Shown here: positions 23,335 to 34,909 of the stretch, piece by piece
Position numbering within the stretch: position 1 is the first letter of the stretch
Layout of the letters: every line of letters begins with the position of its first letter
Origin: Monocercomonoides exilis
Lineage: Eukaryota; Preaxostyla; Oxymonadida; Polymastigidae
DNA: 64,000 nt
Assembly (NCBI GenBank): GCA_001643675.2
Contig: LSRY02000019.1
Location: 1,064,001 to 1,128,000 of the forward strand
Direction: 5' to 3'
Position numbers and translations under genes: made by a program
The notes under the pieces: model-generated
Seen by the model: the letters and a program-made list of their open reading frames with translations, nothing else
Told to the model about the DNA's origin: nothing
The model's database searches: none

Positions 23335-25004
23335 GAATAAGAGGGGGAGGAGGTGAGGAGAGAAGGTTGGGAAGAAGAGAAGGGAGGAGAAAGAGAAGAG
23401 AAGAGAGAGAGAGAAGGTGGAGAAGGGTTTTAATAGAAGAAATTAAAGGATGAATATTTTCATAAAAAGCATTAGAAAGAAAAACGAGAGTTAACACGCC
23501 ATTTTAGTACGAGGGGAAAAAGTTACATAAGATTTGTTTATCTTCTTTTGTAGCGATTGGGCCATCAAACTGTTTCTGAAGTTTTTATTTTGCCTTTTTG
23601 TTTTTTATCACTTTCTTTTTTAAAAAAGAAAAGCAATAAATGAGTTATTTTATTTTTTTCATCTTTTCGTCTCCTTTCTATTTCTCTTCTTCTTCTCTGA
23701 CAATCCTTTCTTTCTTTCTTTCTTTTTGTTTTTATTTCTCACTCTCTCTTATTGATTTATTAACTATATTTTATAAACTGAATTAATACAATCAAATATC
23801 GTCTTTTTCTGGAATATTTTTTTTTCCTATCTTTTCTGCAACATCTAACAATCGAGTGCTATTTTGCTGTTAATAATTCTTCAGTAATCACCGCTTTCTT
23901 TATAAGCTTCTTATTGTCAATGTTGTTTTTGATATCTTATTTTGTTTTTGCACTTCTTTGACAGAGTCATAATCTTACTATTAAATTTCTTAACAGTTCT
24001 TTTTTATTTTTTTTTTTTAATAGAAAATTCATTAAAGTGTCAATAAATCTTGGTGGCTTTTTTTTTTTCTTCTCTGCTTTTTATCCATACGTTCATTCAA
24101 AACATTTCCTTCTTTTTTAATTGTTCTTATTGATAAAGGCACCTTTCTTCTTAATGTTGCTTTAACATTGCTTTCTTTTGAGAGGATTAGCACTTCATCT
24201 TCACACTTTTGACTTTTCACTTGTTTCAAACAAAACAGTCGAAAAGAAATTATTTCGAAGAATGTTAGAGCATTGAAACTACTCAAAAAAAGTAGATTAT
24301 TCTTTCATTTTTACAATTTTATGAAAAAAAAAATTAAAAAGACAGAGAAAGAGAGAAAGGAAAGAAAAAAGGAAAAAAAGAAAAATACTGAGGATAGAAA
24401 CAATGAGGAAAACTGTACGCTGCTTATTATTTTGATTCTCTTTTTGCAAAAATTCTTGATATTCAAGATAAGGGCTTGCATATTAAAGTTCATGAAGAAA
24501 AAGCGCAAAATTTTTTATCGACGGTTAATGCATAGAATACCTTTTCAGTTATATTTTAATAAAAAGTTAAAAAAAGAATACTGTTTCTCAAACAACTGTT
24601 TGAACTTTCACCAGCAGTATGCCAGTTATATTGATTTATCAAAAGGAAATTTAAAAAAAAAGCGAGTTTAACAAAACAACACACAAATAATATTAAAATT
24701 TTAATGGATAAATAAGCAACGCAAATGCAAATTAATAAATAGGAAATTTTTGATTAAAAAATTAAGCAATTACTAGAATTTTGTAGAAATGACATGCATT
24801 GAATCTCAAAACCCTTTTTCTAAACAAGGAATTTTTACAATAGAAAATAAAAGTTATATATATATTTTTTGGAAGCTCATAAAACATAAGACTTCGTTTG
24901 CAAATAACCTCTTTGCCTGGAAACAATATCAACATAGACTTTATCAACTCTCTTCCTTCACTTTTGCCTTCATCTCTCCTCTTTCAATATAATCCTTCTA
25001 TTCT
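23335..25004. other. Intergenic, simple-sequence rich
   Basis: About 1.7 kb between two converging genes. Purine-rich just after 23334, then T-rich, with CTTT/TTTC runs at about 23710-23730. A Lys-rich plus-strand frame at 24273-24671 lacks an ATG start and any domain, and is judged fortuitous. No RNA gene recognised. Confidence 0.5.
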
Positions 25005-26845
25005 TCACTCCAACATTCGCTCCCTGTCATATTCCCCGCTTATCATACCACCAGTCGGAAGAGGAGGAGGCCCTGTTGGCGGCATTGGAGTTCCTCCAAT
25101 AGCAGTTGGCAGGGCAGGCATCTCCTTCCCGTCTCCTTCACCTCCAATCGGCACAGCAGGAGGAGCCGTCGCATTTGCAAGCGGCCCAGCAGCTGCCGCT
25201 GGAGCTGACGTGGCATAAGGAGGAGAAAAGCCAGCAGGGGCGCGAGGATCCTGCGGTGGCATTCCAGTTGGAGGAAGAGGAGGAGTAGTAGTAGCAGTAC
25301 CCATTGGAGGGCAGCTCTGTGGAGGATAGCCAGCTGGCGGCTGTGAGGGATATGCCTGTCCCACAGAAGGTATCGGAGCACCCGAATACGCAGGCTGAGC
25401 AGGGGGTCCGTAGCCAGGAGCAGCAGGCTGCATGCCCGGGCCCTGTGGCGGATAGCCAGAAGGAGGGTAGCCGCCAGCAGGAGAAGGAGGGTAGCCAGCA
25501 GGCGAAGGAGGATAGGCTGAAGGATGATATCCAGGCATGGGGGGAACAGGCTGCTGAGGGTATATGGGCACTCCTGGCCCGGGAACCGGCTGGGGATAAA
25601 CTCCGGGCGCCGGAGCAGGATAAGCAGTGGGGAAGGCAGCAGGAGGAGGGCCTGGGAGGTAGATGGATGGGACTGGAGGAGAACGATATGGGCCGAAGAT
25701 TGAATGGACGAAGTTAAAGTCTAACGGTGCGGAGAAGACTGGATCGTAGACGTCTTCGAGGATGAGCACGTGAGCACCTGAGAAAATGTCGTAGAATGTG
25801 GCTGCAATCAAAAAATCTGAAAGAAGAAGGAATATGCAAGTTGTTAGAATTGGTTAGTAATGCAATTATTTCACAGGTAGTTTTATTTAAAAACAAATTG
25901 CATATTTTAATATTGGGGAGGGGGGATAATAAATAAATAGATAAATCATTAAATAAATTTATTAATAAATAAAAATTAAAAGAAAATAAAAATTAAAAAA
26001 TAATAATTTAAATAACAAAAATAAAGTTTTTCGAATGAATAGTTTCAAAACCTTGAAATCCTCTCAAGCGCTCCATGATGCGCACAAGTTGCCTTCTTCC
26101 CCATGGAACAGCAATAGTTATAGGTTCCCTTCTAACTAAAATATTAATTAATTAGAATAAATATAAAAATAAAAAGCGTTCGAAATTGCAAGCATACTAT
26201 CCGTATATCTATCGGAAATATGAAATCTGCTTGTTGTTTCAAATTGTTCTCCTGGCTTATAATGAACGATTGAGCTAAAACGTCCTTCCAAAATGATTTG
26301 TTTTCCCTAATATTTCAAAGAAAAAAATAAAGCTCTTTCATTAACATAAAAAATATCATGCGAACCTTCCAATACCGATCAAAGCTTCCATTTGCCGAAT
26401 GACGTGAAGATGAACCAAACAGAAAAAGAAATTGTTCGTATGTAAGTGAATAATCAGGAGGAAATTCCGGAGTGCTTGGAACATATTGCAATACGTGGTT
26501 TTTAATTCCTCCAAGTTTCATGAGTCTTGCACGAAATCTGATTTCTTTTCTCAGAGCAAAAACTGGTGATGATATAGGATTTTGAGAAGGGTCAAAATTG
26601 ACCGTAACTTCAGAATTTGTAAAAGTAGCTTCGGACGGATTCATAAGCATCTTACAATAATTTGTTGCAAGGTCCGTAACTATACCTTGCCATTCGACAA
26701 TTCTGCCTTTGTAGTATTTCTCAAAAATATCTTCGAGCTCGTTTTCATGATTAAGAGAGCATTGTTTAATGTATTCGGTCCAACAAATTGCCGCTGGAGG
26801 TGGAAAAGGATATTGATATTTTGGATATGGGCAATCGTTTCCCAT
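25005..26845 (-). CDS. Unidentified protein with long Pro/Gly/Tyr-rich C-terminal tail
   Basis: Four exons, 26845-26366, 26306-26198, 26135-26052 and 25816-25005, give 494 residues in consistent phase. The first 290 residues are folded-looking: CWTEYIKQCSLNHENELEDI, YYKGRIVEWQGIV, and later WKGKQIILEGRFSSIV, VPWGRRQLVRIMERL, FYDIFSGAHVLILEDVYDPV. Two short K-G-(R/K)-x-(V/I)-x-W/L-x-G phrases suggest a repeated beta module, but I do not recognise the family. Residues about 295-480 are a low-complexity tail of PPSPAGYPPS, GYGPPAQPAY and similar repeats, like the N-terminal tails of annexin A7/A11 but without any annexin core. The tail is GC-rich compared with the rest. The start is the first ATG in frame, and an upstream exon cannot be excluded. 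Confidence 0.7.
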
Positions 26846-27036
26846 GATGCAAGAGCTTTTGGCGAAATATTTTCATTCCCATTATATTGATGTGGAAATT
26901 TCTTCAAAAGCTGGTTGTTTGAAATTCGAATTTATTAGATCTCATTCAAAAAACAAGATAATTTCCTATCGATATAAAGATTTTTTCAATTTAATATCCG
27001 ATTTTGGACATTAGATCAATCAGAACAAAATTTGAG

Positions 27037-27852
27037 ATGAACAAAGGAACAAAGAAATCAACGCAGGTCAAACAGCAAGCAAAGAAAATTGAAACAACAA
27101 AGAAAGTTTCAGAGAAGCCTGCAGCAAAAAAAGTTGCACCTACAAAGAAAAGTGAAGAAAATAAGCCAAAGGTTGAACAGAAGCCAAAGGCCGTCGCTGC
27201 AACAAAACCAGCACCAAAAACCGAGAAAAAAGTTGCTGCTCCAGCGAAGCAGCCAGAAAAGAAAGATGCAAAGAAAGCAACAAAGAAGGTTCAAGATAAG
27301 AAAGCAAAGAAGGAAGAGAAAGTTGTAAAGAAAGTTAAAAAGGTCATCAGAAGAAAGAATGGCAGACCTTTGAACAAGAACGACTTTCACGCTAAGAGAT
27401 TGAAGATGCTGAGGCGGAGGAGATATGTTAGATTTGTGATTGATTGCCATCAACAAGCAAAAGATCACATTTTGAAAGCAAGAGAGCTGGTTTGTTGTTT
27501 TAAATTGTATTATATTTGCTTATTGAATATTTTTTTTTTTGCATTTCATGAAAATTATTTCAAACTATTTTTTGCTTATTAGGAAAAATATCTTAAAGAA
27601 CACATCAAAGTTCACGGAAAAACTCACAACTTTGGAAAGAAAGTCAGAACTCTTGTGAAGAGAAACAGAGTTTATGTTCTTTCACGTCCACCATTCACCA
27701 AAAGATATTTGAAGTATCTTACACGTCGCTTCCTCAAAAAGCAAACACTTCGTGATTGGGTTCGTATTATTGCAAATGGAAGAAAAGGATATAAGATGAG
27801 CTACTATAAGATTGAATCTCCAGAAGATGAGGAAGAAGAAGTTGAAGCATAA
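27037..27852 (+). CDS. 60S ribosomal protein eL22 with long basic N-terminal extension
   Basis: Exons 27037-27489 and 27583-27852 encode 240 residues. The C-terminal 120 or so are eL22: VRFVIDCHQQAKDHI, LKEHIKVHGKTHNFGKK, then PPFTKRYLKYLTRRFLKKQT, LRDWVRIIANGRKGYKMSYY and an acidic end, DEEEEVEA. YLKYLT(K/R)(K/R)(F/Y)LKK.TLRDW is the family signature. The first 115 residues or so are Lys/Ala/Pro-rich (KKVAPTKKSEENKPK, KAVAATKPAPKTEKK), like histone H1 tails. Such extensions are known on eL22 of insects and some other eukaryotes. The single 93-base intron starts GTTTGT. ATG 27037 is the first in frame. Confidence 0.93.
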
Positions 27853-28082
27853 ATTTTCCTTTGATGTATTATTTTTCTTCAAAATCATTTCCTCGTAACA
27901 AAAATAATTCATCAAAACTAATTATTTTCAAAAAAATTTTTTTACTTTTTTTCACTTTAAATAACATTGCAGCATTGGACATTATTATTTTCAAATGAAT
28001 GAAAGATTATTTGTCTGTTCATTTTAATGCTGAAAATTACAAGCACTTTGAAAAACTTTTGAATTTCAAATGTTCATCTTTT

Positions 28083-28120
<38 letters not shown>

Positions 28121-28608
28121 GAAAGCAAATCTTCTTTTATTTCATTTGAAACTTTCTGCTGATGTTTATCATGCACAAATGATAAAAATTTGAAGATAGC
28201 TTTGCATTAATAAGATTCAATTATCAAACGAAATAATTCTTCCTAAAAAAATTTGACAAAAAAGTTGAAGGGTTTTTTATCCTGATTTAGTTTCATCGAT
28301 TTTGGTTTTCACATTTTCTGCAGTTACTATGTGTGAAAGTTAAACGAAATTTTTGTAAAAGAAAATATTATACTAATAATCATCTTTCAAAAAATAAACA
28401 TCCGAAAAGTTTAAGAAAAAATATCCGAACGAATTTTAATTCAGTTTGTTCTTGATGTTTATTAAAGGCATTCATTCTATTAATAAACAACTGCTATTTC
28501 ATAAATGTGCTTATTTTTCTTATTAAAAAGAAGGCTTGATGATAGAGGTATTTTTGAATTTTTTTCCCGTTGATTTTTTTCCTTTCAGTAAAGTCCATTC
28601 GTTTGAAC

Positions 28609-28871
28609 ATATGGGTGATTATTTTTGAAAAAATATTTTCCTTTCGAAATTTTCAATTCAAATAACCACCTTGAATATAAACAAATGAACAGTGAAAAGT
28701 GAAAAGACTTATAAAAATACAATTTCATCTTCAATTCGAAAAAATCATTTGTTTTTTAAACAGTTGTGGTGATTGTTGCCTTTGACAATAAAATCTCATC
28801 CTTATGATAAACTATCTTTGTCAAAACAACACCCCGAAAAAAGTTATGATTTCAAAAATAATCACCCATAT
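28609..28871. repeat. MITE-like element, copy 3
   Basis: The left end ATATGGGTGATTATTTTTGA (28609 on) and right end TTCAAAAATAATCACCCATA (28851-28870) are inverted repeats of about 21 bases with almost no mismatch. The same terminal sequence occurs at 11071-11099 and 11556-11584. About 263 bases, no ORF. It abuts the left arm of the foldback element, so one may have inserted next to or into the other. Confidence 0.65.
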
Positions 28872-29280
28872 AGTTAGTGTTAATAATGGTGGACACTTTC
28901 AAAAACTGTGGACAGTAGCATTATCTCAACAACCATTGATAGTTGCTTTTTGACAATTAACCCAATTATTCCCTAATTGAATATGAACTTATAAAGATAT
29001 ACAGAAATGAAAAAACTTGCTCTTCAAAATCAAGAAGATAGCATTTTCTATTTTCGGAGAAACTCGGAAAAATAAGATTCTTCGAGTTTCTCCGAAAAGA
29101 AAAAATTGTTTTTAAAAAATTTCATTGTATTTGTTTGGTGATAAAAACTATTCATATTTGTTTATATTCATTGAGGAAACAATTGGGTTAATTGTTAAAA
29201 AGCAACTGTCAATAGTTGTTGAGATTATGCAACTATCCGCAGTTATTGAAAGTGTCCACCATTATTGACACTAACTATAT
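28869..29280. repeat. Foldback element: 100-bp inverted arms with a nested palindrome
   Basis: The left arm (about 28869-28970, TAGTTAGTGTTAATAATGGT... to AACCCAATTATT) and right arm (about 29179-29280, AATTGGGTTAATTG... to CACTAACTATAT) are inverted copies, about 90% alike by eye. In the roughly 208-base spacer lies a perfect 16-base stem: TTTTCGGAGAAACTCG (29051-29066) pairs with CGAGTTTCTCCGAAAA (29083-29098) around a 16-base loop. No coding capacity. Transcribed, the whole would fold into a long hairpin. Interpreted as a foldback/MITE-type insertion. Confidence 0.75.
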
Positions 29281-29526
29281 TGTTTTATTCATTTTTTATT
29301 ATGAAAGACTTGAAAAAATAAAAAATATAAATCGACACTTTTTTTAAAATTTCTTTTAAAAAAAAACTTTCAAGAAAAGAAAAAAAAAAAAAAGGATTGA
29401 AATGATCATTATATTTAATTTAACGAAAAATTGTATAAATCTATTAATAACAGAAAACTTTCAAAATTGTGAAATGAAAATAAGAAATGACAATTAGTTT
29501 AAAATGTATGGTTTGTTCTTTCCACA

Positions 29527-31566
29527 TTAAGGCACCCATTCAACTCTGGTAATTGCTTCTCTCGCGCTTTCTGCAATGAGAAGATCAGGAAGAGATGAAA
29601 GAAGGCGCAGAGAAGGCAAAACACCCTGAAGACGTTCTCGACCAGCAGGATTGATTGCAAGATTAGCTATCGTCTGAAACAAAAAATGAAAAATAAAATG
29701 GAATTTGTCAAAAAAAAAAAAAAAAAAAAAAAAAACCACATATATTTGAAAATACAATAATATATACATAAGATTTTCCTCCCATTTTTTTCAAACCTTG
29801 ATTGAGTTCAATGTAAGCTGAGGATGTTCATTCTGCACTGTTTCCATAAGAATCTCGCAAAGTCCACATTCCACAGCAATTCGTTGTCCATCGAGATTGG
29901 TTGTAATTGCCATTAGAGATTCCAAAATGTTGATTCTAAATACAAATTAAAACAATCAAGAAATAAATATTTTTTTTTAAATTGCAAAAAGAATAATAAA
30001 ACATCATTCAAATAAACAAATTTTGCTTTATTCAAAAAAAAAAAAAAAAAAAGAATATTTCAAACGTTGTTCTTGTCTCTATCTTTTTTTCCTTTAAAAT
30101 GTTGACAAGCACTTCCACTGAACCGTCTTCTATTGCGACTCTCTTTCCGTCTACATGCCCTCTAAAAACAATCATAACACAATGTGCAAATTGCAACATT
30201 GGAAAGATTTAAAAAATAAATTAAATGAACAAAAAAAAAATTCCTTCCATAAAACATAAAATGAGTTATTTTCTCCAATTTGATTTGTAAATCTCCTCAA
30301 TTAATACATTTTCTATCTTTTCTGAAAAATCATGTATTTCTCCCACTTTATTACACAGAACACAATTTCTCCCTTTCTAAACATACGAGATTACAGTTAA
30401 CACAGAAGCCGCTCTTTCAATGACTTCTGCAGTAACACCGTCTATTTGTTTGAAAAGTGCCACAAGCAGCGCAACAAGACCTTAAATATATTGGACATTT
30501 ATTTTGAAAAAATAAAAACAACAGAATCAATGTTATAAGATGAGTACAAACTCAAAAATGTCAAAAAAAAAGCCCCAATTTCAAAAAATATCATTTAAAA
30601 AAATTACTAACATTTTCAAAATATTCCTATCACGACAATCATTACAGAAAAATTCCGTACCTTCTTCTATTGAAATATGAATTGCACTTTCCATTCTTTC
30701 ACAACACGAATAAAGTGAATCCAAAGCAAGAAGTTGCCCATCAGATGTTGCCGAAGGTAAAGCTTGAATCAAAACAGGAATAACCCTTTCAGAAATATTT
30801 GAATTCATTGTTCATCAGACAAATAAAACAATATTCAAAATGATATGAATCTGTATAAATGTTTATAATTTAAATTTCAAACCCTCGCTCAACAGCATTT
30901 TCAACAAACATTGTCGAACAAATGAGATTAATAATTGAATGAACGGTGACACATATATCTGCATTTTCATCTTTCACCTAAAAATTGAAAGCACAAATTT
31001 CAAAAATTAAACTTTTTCATCAAAAAAAGCATACACAAGACAAAATCACATTAAAAGCAGTTTCATGCTTTAGTATTGATTCAACACCAACATGCACAAC
31101 GGCTATTCGAGAAAGTATTGCTGCACTTCTTTGTCTTGCCACTGGATTTTCATCTTTAAGAAGAACAACTAAAGGATCCATAATTCCTTAAAACACAAAA
31201 TTTATAGAAAAAATTAATTCCAAAATTGCAAGTACAGGGAAGTAATTTGAGAACGCACCAAATTGAAGAACCCTGATAATTTTTTCGTGATTGGCAATAT
31301 GCGTATAAAGAAGTGAAAGAGATGATAAGCGTTTTTCTTCAGAAGGATCCGAAAGCAAAGCAATAAGCTTTGGCTCTGTGTTAGTTTCAAATCCATAACT
31401 TAATCTTGGCTCGGTTATTGGGGTCGGAAAACCTAAAAAAATGAATAAATAACATTTCACAGTTAAAATTCATCAAAATACTTTTTACGCTCCGTTGATA
31501 TATATGATCCATATTGTCAGGCTTTTTAGCCTTGGCAAGAATAGTGAAACGCCTCTTGGGATCCAT
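29527..31566 (-). CDS. RSPH14: Armadillo-repeat radial spoke head protein 14 homologue
   Basis: Nine exons: 31566-31482, 31432-31259, 31186-31035, 30977-30883, 30785-30661, 30480-30387, 30161-30066, 29935-29797, 29673-29527, summing to 368 residues, close to the roughly 350 of animal RSPH14/RTDR1. ARM repeats run throughout (PKLIALLSDPSEEKRLSSLS, IMDPLVVLLKDENPVARQRS, VIPVLIQALPSATSDGQLLA, LVALLVALFKQIDG). The N-terminus (LSYGFETNTEPKLIALL) aligns with the family's GHRALPKL region. The end (LTLNSIKTIANLAINPAGRE, then AREAITRVEWVP) mirrors the family's ATKAL..LAE.P.GR and its terminal AR.AI..IE(F)xP. Function in family: part of the radial spoke of motile axonemes. All introns are short, with mainly GT[A/T]TG donors. 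Confidence 0.78.
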
Positions 31567-31796
31567 TTTTTGTTTTCAGAATAATTTAATTAACTGTTTC
31601 AAACTGATTTAGGGAAGATCAAATTATTCTTAAAAATTTTTATTTATTATAAATATAAAATAAAAATAATACATGAATAAAGGATTTATTTTTAAGTGGA
31701 ACTGAGGATTAGTGAAAAATATTTAATGAAGAAAATGGCAACCACAAAGTTTGAAAGATAAAGAAAAAGTATAAAAAGCAAGAATTCAAAATATGC

Positions 31797-32427
31797 TTAT
31801 GCGCGTGATGCTGAAATTTCAAGAATGTCGTCGCCAATTCTCAATTTTCCGTTTTGTTCAAGGGCTCTCTTTTGTTCTGCTTCATCTTCAAATTCAATGA
31901 AGGCATACAATTTTCCTGTTGCACGGACAATTTTTCCTGGAACTGTGCAAAGTTTAATCTTGTAGCCTGCGAACACGTCCTTCAATTTCTCAACTGTGCA
32001 GCTTGGTGGAAGATTGCCAATGTGAATTGTAACTTTTGAAGGCTCAGATCCTGGAATGCGGCGTGGGCCTCTTGGTCCTCTTCCACGAACGCGTGGAGCT
32101 GGAGCACGAGGTTCAGATTTTGAAACTTCGATGCTGACAGATCTGCCATTGAGCTCTTTGCCACTGAGATTCTCAATAGCTTTTTTGATTCCTTCCTCGG
32201 TTTTCATTTCAACAAAACCGTATCCCCTTGGGCGACCATATGTTGTTGGGATGACGACGGATACACTTTAAAAAATGATCATAAACAAATATAGTCAAAA
32301 AACATTTTTTAAAATAAATGTTCGTTCTTCTAGCATACACTTCACCTGCTTCTTCCAAGAAAGCCTTAAGTTGTTCTGCATTTGTTCTGAAGCTAAGATT
32401 TCTGACAAAAAGACGGTTTGCTGCCAT
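31797..32427 (-). CDS. Two-RRM RNA-binding protein
   Basis: Exons 32427-32339 and 32265-31797 (73-base intron, GTATGC...AAAG) give 185 residues. RRM1 is at about 4-82: RNP2 RLFVRNLSF, RNP1 RPRGYGFVEM. A short linker is rich in Arg/Gly/Pro (RVRGRGPRGPRRIPGS), then RRM2 lies at about 108-183: TIHIGNLPP (RNP2) and KLYAFIEFED (RNP1). The gene ends EISASRA. Paired RRMs with an RG linker fit hnRNP/SR-type or polyadenylation-type factors. The sequence alone does not say which. Start is ATG at 32427 (MAANRLFVRN). Confidence 0.85.
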
Positions 32428-32710
32428 GATGATGATTAACTGACTGTTGAGTAAGTTTACGATCACTTGATCTTTTCCCAAAACATGCAGTGTTTTGATC
32501 ATTTCGAATTCTATTTTCATTCCTGTGAAAAAAATCGAAGTACATCTCGAAAGAACAAATAAAATAATATAATAAAAGAATTGTAACACTCTATTAAAAT
32601 ATGTGATGAAATAGAAACAGATAGAAATAAATAAAGAAAATGAAGATAATTTTTTTTGAGATGTGAAAAATTCCTCATTATAAATTATAAAAATACAGTT
32701 AAAAATAAAT

Positions 32711-34732
32711 TTAGCTTGACATTTTCGTTCCATTTATTAATTTTTTTGTTTCATGGGTCTCATTTCCTTGCTCAGGACCATTTTTCTCATCGCCAGAAAT
32801 AGATTCCAAAGACCTTCCTTTTGTTTCTGGAACAGCAACCACAATAAACACAACCATAAATATGCAAAGTATGCAGAAGATGGTGAACAGCCACTTCACA
32901 GTGAGTGCATTGACGATGGCGAAGTAGCAGAAAGTGATGATGATGTTAGCAATCCAGTTGAAGACAGAAATAACACTCATGGCTCTGCCTCGATATTCCT
33001 GTGGATACAATTCAGAGACCATCACATAAAATATCGGACCGGGACCTATTTCGAAGCCTAAAAGGAAAATAGCCATTCCTGAAATGGAAGAAGTTACAAA
33101 TATTATTATTGTTAATAATAATGTGTTTAAGAAAGAAAGAAAGGAAATAAAAAAGATAAAGAAGATAAATAGGAAAAAAAAAAGATTATAATTATTATGA
33201 TCAGAAAAATTAAGAAATAAAAGTAGTTGAAAAAAAAAAGTCTTGCTCAAACAAGAAATACAAACCTGGAAGCTGCAACGAAAACATTTTCTCAGCAAGA
33301 GATTTGATGATAGTGGAAAGAACAACCATGAAATGGCCCAACCCCATCAAGCTGAATCCTGTAATCAGAAGAGGAACTCTTCCAAAGACATCAACCTGAA
33401 TAATAATAATAATAATAATAATAAAAGAAAGATGGAATTATAGAAATGGATTGAAAGTTTCGTTGAAATTATGAAAATATATTTTTTCGTAGAAAAAAAA
33501 AAGGAAATAATATTTAAAGAAAAGAGAAACAACGAAAAAAGAAAAGAAATTGAAAATAAAAGAAATAGAAAAGAGAAGACAAAAAAAGAAATTTGCATTT
33601 TGAATGAATTTTAAACATATTTACAATTTCAAAAAAGAATTTCTTCTTCTTTTTTCACATAAATTTATCTTCAAAAACATCCACGTACCAGAAACACAGC
33701 AATCAGTGTTGTAATGAAGTTCCAAAAGCCAACACCCATGGTGGCCAGAAGTTTGTATGACATGGTTGTAAGCCCTGCTTTCTCAACAATGTTTGGCGAG
33801 TACATAATAATCGCATTGATTCCTGTGAGCTGTTGGAAGATTGACAGAATAAAACCTACAATAAACGCTCTCTTTGAAGATAAAAGTGCAACAATTAAGC
33901 CCTTTGCGGACTCAACCAACTTTGCAAAGAATGATGAATTTCCACTACCCGAGTTACTCTTTTCACTGGCGTGCTGTTTTTGAAGTTTGTGGTCTTCTTC
34001 CCATCTCTTTGATTCAGGGAAGAAAAACAAACCAACAGTAAAAATAAGTGGAAATAAGGTGGTGAAAGCCAATTCATATCTACAAATCGAATGCACATTA
34101 ATTAAATTCAAATAAGTTGCAATGAAAATTTAGAACAAACTTCCATCCGAGATGAACAGGATTAAAGAGATAGTTAATGGTGTAGGCAATAAAGATTGAA
34201 AAAGTGACTGTTAGTTGATAGAGGGAAACAACAGTTCCTCTCCTTTTTGCACTGGATTGTTCAGATGCGTAAAGAGGGGCTACTATTTGAATTACTCCAA
34301 CAGGAAATCCTGAAAGAAGTCGAAAAGCTATAAAAACGCCAACATGTGATTGAATGGCTTGAACAATTCCACAAATAATCACCGCTATAGACGATACGAT
34401 AAGAACCTTTTTTGGTCCGAATTTATCTGAAAAAAATCCTCCCAAAGTGCATCTTTATTGGATTATATAACGGAAAATTCAATTTATTCTCATACCCAAT
34501 TGCAGCTCCAATCAACATTGACGAAGATATAAAACCTCTTAAAAAATCACTCATATCTTTCCAAGGGCTCTCTTTATTTAAATTTGAAACAAGAGAATAG
34601 AAAAAATATTTCTACATAAAATATTAATAAACCTTCAATAACACCAGAAGTTATCGATTGGGCAAAACCGTGCGATGCCCCACCTAATGCGGAAACGAAG
34701 ATTGCGGCTGGATGGTTAATATAAGTTGCCAT
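32711..34732 (-). CDS. MFS sugar transporter (GLUT/SP family)
   Basis: Six exons: 34732-34633, 34571-34496, 34452-34141, 34079-33689, 33395-33266, 33078-32711, totalling 458 residues. Family motifs in order: GGFFSDKFGPKKVLIV (loop 2-3), FRLLSGFPVGVIQIVAPLYA with SEQSSAKRRGTVVSLYQL (helices 4-5), FFPESKRWEED (PESPRW-type, end of the N-half), FQQLTGINAIIMYSP (helix 7 QQ.TGIN), VDVFGRVPLLI (loop 8-9), GPIFYVMVSELYPQEYRGRA (helix 10 onwards) and VPETKGRSLE (after helix 12). All signature blocks are present, so it is likely functional. The substrate is presumably a hexose but is not determined. The N-terminus lacks a long extension. Confidence 0.92.
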
Positions 34733-34909
34733 TAAGAAAATCTTTCCGCAATAATTTGATCTTTAACCATTTTCAGATAAATATTTATTTCTTTTATTCA
34801 AAATTATCATTGTTAAATTAAATCCGTTGTTTAATACAAAAAGTTCAACGCATTTATTATCAAATAGAACATTTAGCTTTTAATAAAAAGGAAAGTTTAT
34901 CCTTTTTTC

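Larger units (their letters stand above)
27853..29526. other. Intergenic spacer carrying inverted-repeat elements
   Basis: No gene. Contains a poly(T) run of nearly 40 bases near 28080-28118, a MITE-like element (28609-28871) and a foldback element (28869-29280), listed separately. The remainder is AT-rich without structure that I can name. Confidence 0.55.

Noticed and set aside
24273-24671. Lys-rich 132-codon plus-strand frame
   Set aside because: No ATG at its start, AAA-dominated composition matching local A-richness, no domain.
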